A stretch of 63,261 bases of DNA, taken from assembly GCA_004352715.1 (NCBI GenBank), contig SCFE01000059.1:647801-711061 (forward strand), in the 5' to 3' direction. Positions within the stretch are counted from its first letter, which is position 1; each line of letters starts with the position of its first letter. Below are positions 59,574 through 63,261 of the stretch, one piece after another. The position numbers were made by a program, and so were the translations under genes. A model generated the notes under the pieces. That model searched no databases. It was not told the origin of the DNA and worked only from the letters and a program-made list of their open reading frames with translations. This DNA comes from Hofstenia miamia. Taxonomy: Eukaryota > Xenacoelomorpha > Acoela.

Positions 59574-61400
59574 GCTATGCTCCAACAAGGTTTTCGCAAT
59601 AATAAAGGCTTCTTAGATATTTTTTGGAAGTGCTTAAAACATTTCAAGCCAAATCAAGTCTTGCCGGACTTGAAAAAAAATTTTCTTGCAAGGAATAGCA
59701 GTGCTGCACAGAATGATATAAGAATATAAAGGCTATGTTTTGATTTCCACAAGAACATTGAAACACCATTTATTATAAACATAGCCATCAAAATACACAC
59801 AATAGATATAATATTGCAATTCTAAAACAGATCTGTTACTCTGAAAAGTAGTTTTTCTCTCCAATCAATGTAGAGAATGAATGACGTTAAGGAATATTGT
59901 AAAGGAGTCTACAGTTTCTGCGTGTACTGCAGTAATAAAAATTGCAAAAAACTAGCATTTCTATTTGTTTGCGCTTAAAAATTTGCTAGGATTGTTAGCT
60001 GGAATTACGGTTCAGGCTGCCTATTCTAAGCCATATTCCAATAATGTCCTTGAAAGGTTTTGTAAAGAATCTGTTATATGTGTTATGGTTAATGATACAG
60101 TTTTGTACACATGCTGATTTTTAGCATATTACCGACATCTCAAAATTTGAGGGTTATGGGCTAGTGAGTAACTATAAGGTGCGGGTCAGTAGCTATTTAC
60201 CAACTTCCAGGACTGCATTTTATCGATTTGAGGGAACGGCGCCTTGTTAATTCCATAAATTGTCTGTGTTGATTTACAATGTATGCCTAATCAGATTATT
60301 CTAAACATTTATTAGAATTTAGACACTTTAATTTTACATTTAAATTAATATTGTAAATATTTGTTTTATTTATTCTGTAAACATTTGGTAAAGTCTAAAT
60401 TCATATTTTAAGTAATGATTAAAAATATTTTTCATGGGTTTTAAAAACTTAGTTCTTACAATTTTATTTTTGGTAAACTTCTGAATTGGTTGACTTTAGT
60501 GCTTAGCATTGTATCTTTTATTGAAGAACACATAATTTTTCATACGATGATATGAGCCACTTAGCAAAAACAAATGTATTGCTGCAATATAAACAAACGC
60601 AATTCTACAAACTAATATATACATATACATTACAAAATACATAAATATTCACGATTACTTAAGGGCACTAGTGTTAGATGTTTTGCATCCATGCATGTAA
60701 TTGATTGGATATACTCAGTAATAATTGTTTGGTCAATAAATAATACTTAATTTCTCTCCTAAAATGCTTCTAATTTTCTTCGATATTTATAGCAACGTTC
60801 ATATTATTCCTAGAATGTGTAAGTTTTTGTAAATGAGTCTTGGTTTTAAAATCCATGGTCTCTAACTTTGCCCATGACACAATTCAATGGGTTTGGGAGA
60901 TCAATGCACATATAGAGAAACAGTTTAAGTTCTTTGCTGCTTCCATGGGCTCGAAATATTATGAAAAATGTAGGTGTTTTCGACATTTTGAATTTTTAAA
61001 GAAAAATAATCTTTTCAACTACTTCAGACACAGCAGTAGATTTAATGGAAATACCCAACATTTTTTTGCAGGATATCTTCGAAATATCTAAGGACTACAA
61101 CAAATGATTGGAAAAGCAATAATAAAAACTGTTGATAAAAAATTGAAATTTTTGTAGCACTAGAAAAGCGACAATAGGTAAAAATGACTTTTAAGCATAG
61201 TTTGTTTGCCTCATCAAAAAAATTTAGTAGGTACATAGTAGGTAAATATACTTCCAAATATGTTGATAATCTCATTGAATTTGCTCTTTGTACACATTTT
61301 GTTTCTATTCCACAATTTTCGCACTTGAAATATCAGATGCAAATTAATTCTCATGGAGTAATCGCGGTTCTAGTGATGTAAACATAATATGTATATGCAT
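58481..61400. other. Intron 3, nothing recognised
   Basis: AT-rich sequence with a 59-N gap at 59481-59539 set between TA tracts (59450-59480 and 59540-59570). Open frames at 60840-61091 and 61184-61381 show no recognisable domain. I searched for the next BACE exon (a DSLEPFFDSL-like or LFS-x-QLC-like segment) and found none. Confidence 0.5.
59481..59539. other. Assembly gap (59 N)
   Basis: Run of N inside a TA microsatellite. Confidence 1.
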
Positions 61401-61416
61401 GTGATGTGCAAATTAG

Positions 61417-61799
61417 TTAGAGTTCTGCGGAACCGGAACTTCTTTTATCCCAGCCCTACTTAATCAAATTAGATTCCGTTCCCCAATCCCGTCAAAAACA
61501 AAAGAATTGTTCTTGTCCCATAGTCCCATGTAGTCCCATATCATAAACTCTATTGATAATAAGTGGATTAGCTTACCACATTTGTATAATTACAAAAAAT
61601 CTTGAGATAATAAAGCAACACTTTTACTGCCATTTCCCTTTGTATTTTTGAAGAAGGCGGGCTAGACTGCATTAAGAATAACTAATGTTTATGGTTCCAG
61701 TCCTAGTCCCATTGAGTTTTTAGGTCTCATGTGACAGACCCATCAGGCAATGACCAGTAAATTCCATGGGACAGCATGTATAAGGTTTTGCATCACTCT
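61417..61799. mobile_element. Possible hAT-like MITE
   Basis: The left segment TTAGAGTTCTGCGGAACC and the inverse of the right segment (TTAGAGTGATGCAAAACC, from ggttttgcatcactctaa) match at 14 of 18 positions. TAGAG plus TGC is typical of some hAT termini and resembles the right end of the MITE at 22567-23037. The interior has repeated tcccat motifs and no open frame. I could not find a convincing 8-bp target duplication. Confidence 0.4.
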
Positions 61800-63261
61800 A
61801 ATATAATAATAAATGCGTGCGCAGACAAATTTAGCGATAGGTAATTTCATATATCGTAAAAATTAATTTGGCTTAAAATGTGTTTTCACAAATTGTATTT
61901 TTACGAATTTCTAGATATATTAATTAGCTTTGAAGGTTTGATGCAGAACCCCTTAGATATTCTCAATCTAAATAGAGTCTTTCCTCGATTGGAAATATTT
62001 GGAAATTAATATTTAATCATGCGTTTTATCACCTAATACATTATGCAGGCTGTTAATTTTAGTTAAGAAATTGAATATGAATGCGGACTGGTCTCCAGAG
62101 TAAGGCGTAATTGTAGTAAAGATATATTTTCCATTGTTGTTGTCTATTTGATTTTTCCTTATCACCTAACATGTTAATGAAAGGGAACAATGTGCGCATT
62201 GTATATATTTGATTTGAGTTTCAAAGAAAGAAGCCATTTAATGTACCCTAGTCTGATGCAAACTCAACTTTTTGGAGTTGAATTATTTTAGCTCAATTAA
62301 TTGCTTAATTACGTTTTATAGCTCAAAGAGGAAACAATTCGTTTAAGCCAACTAATTTTAATGTGTCTTCAATATTTTTCATAAAATTTATTCTATTCAG
62401 AAAAATGTAAAGTTTGGCACTTTAATCGTACAGCAATCTCTTTAAAATCAATTTTCTTTCTAAAAATATAATTTTTAAATCTATAAATAGGTGGTTCTAT
62501 GTAGTCTAAGATTGACTCATGTAAACCTTAACCTAGGAAAAATGACATGAGTTTTGTATTCAATTTCAGCGGTGATTTTAAGCAAATCCATACATCTTTC
62601 TGCTATTTGATGTTTTATTTTCTAAATAATCTGTCGTTTATTGAACTTCAGCTTTAATTTCATTATCTTGCATACCGATACGATAATTAAAGTTTGTTTT
62701 ATGTAAATATTACATTTCCGACAAAAACAGTTTGTCTCGTATTTTTTTAGTATTTATACCAAAGACTCATAAAAATTAAGATTTTTTATTTATACAGAAA
62801 GTATCCGTTTTTGCCGAATTCTCCACTTGTTCTCTAAAATTGTTCCAAATATTTACTTAATGTTCACACCAGATGCAACAAGTTCATTGATGACAATGTT
62901 AAAAACGAGATTCAATAAAACACGCAATTAACGCACTGTTGTGAATTTAATTTTAATGTTTCCAAGCAAATCTTTAATACTTGATTCGCCCATTTAATCA
63001 AATCAAGGAGTGAATGGAGTTGAGTTTATTTATAATCAAGTGACAGCGATCTCACTTATCTTAAATACATATGCATTTGTATGAAGAGGTGAAATCATCA
63101 ATTTTATTTCTACAGTGTAAGAAAAATTCTATTAAAAGTTCAACTTTGGAAATTTAAATCACTAAAGATATGACTTCTTAGCTATCCGATTGATTGAGGA
63201 GTTCTGTATAATATTGAATGCCACTATAATTTTGGGTCTCGCAATTAAAATGTTAAACATA
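61800..63261. other. No gene seen to the end of the window
   Basis: AT-rich sequence, presumably still intron 3 of the BACE-like gene; no exon, RNA gene or mobile element recognised. Confidence 0.5.

Noticed and set aside
56019-63261. Search for BACE exon 4 and later exons
   Set aside because: No segment with the expected residues next to splice sites was found; the frame at 61184-61381 was considered (YVDNLIEF, SIPQFSHL) but its order and spacing do not fit.
1-63261. CRISPR arrays, operons, tRNA or rRNA genes
   Set aside because: None seen; the window is eukaryotic intron and intergenic sequence.

Overview
This window is AT-rich eukaryotic (metazoan, invertebrate-type) genomic DNA. The evidence is spliced coding exons with GT-AG borders inside introns of 10-18 kb, many (TA)n microsatellites, runs of N, and a dense load of decayed transposons (CR1/Jockey-like LINEs, a Ty3/gypsy-like LTR element, Tc1/mariner, hAT, THAP/P-like and MITEs). 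Nothing identifies the species; base composition and repeat mix would fit several AT-rich invertebrates. No operons, rRNA, tRNA or CRISPR were seen.

Host gene: I can support one, on the + strand: a beta-secretase (BACE/memapsin)-type aspartyl protease. Exon 1 (about 25686-25823) ends in a flap-side strand with GTPPQ. Exon 2 carries the catalytic DTGSSN motif. Exon 3 (55799-56018) carries the SDKFFLTG / W-GIMGLGYS region. Splice phases agree across all junctions (0 then 2). Later exons, including the second catalytic aspartate and any membrane anchor, lie beyond the window.

Main surprise: the catalytic exon occurs twice, in two almost identical head-to-tail blocks of about 1.94 kb (42514-46399). 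The exon is 89 nt, so using both copies, or neither, breaks the frame within a few codons of exon 3. The choice must be one or the other, or the second block is an unmerged haplotype. Several other near-identical duplications beside gaps or single Ns (17.5, 20.5-21.2, 37.9-42.3 and 47.2-47.6 kb) favour the assembly explanation, but a true tandem duplication is not excluded.

Layout: 1-440, LINE 3' end. 440-3480, mostly unassigned. 3480-6080, LINE on the minus strand split by a solo LTR with a perfect 4-bp target duplication. 6081-10842, two more LTRs of that family around a minus-strand integrase and an unknown downstream reading frame. 10843-14240, decayed gag/pol-like sequence on the + strand. 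15745-16929, element with long inverted repeats. 17.4-25.3 kb, hAT relic, Tc1 element with a nested MITE, and two small inverted-repeat elements. 25.7-56.0 kb, BACE exons in introns holding a Tc1 relic, a THAP transposase relic, a TTAA-flanked MITE, a LINE fragment, a DD34E Tc1 relic, duplications and a LINE RT relic. 56.0-63.3 kb, intron 3 with another LINE RT relic, then sequence with nothing further recognisable except a possible hAT MITE.
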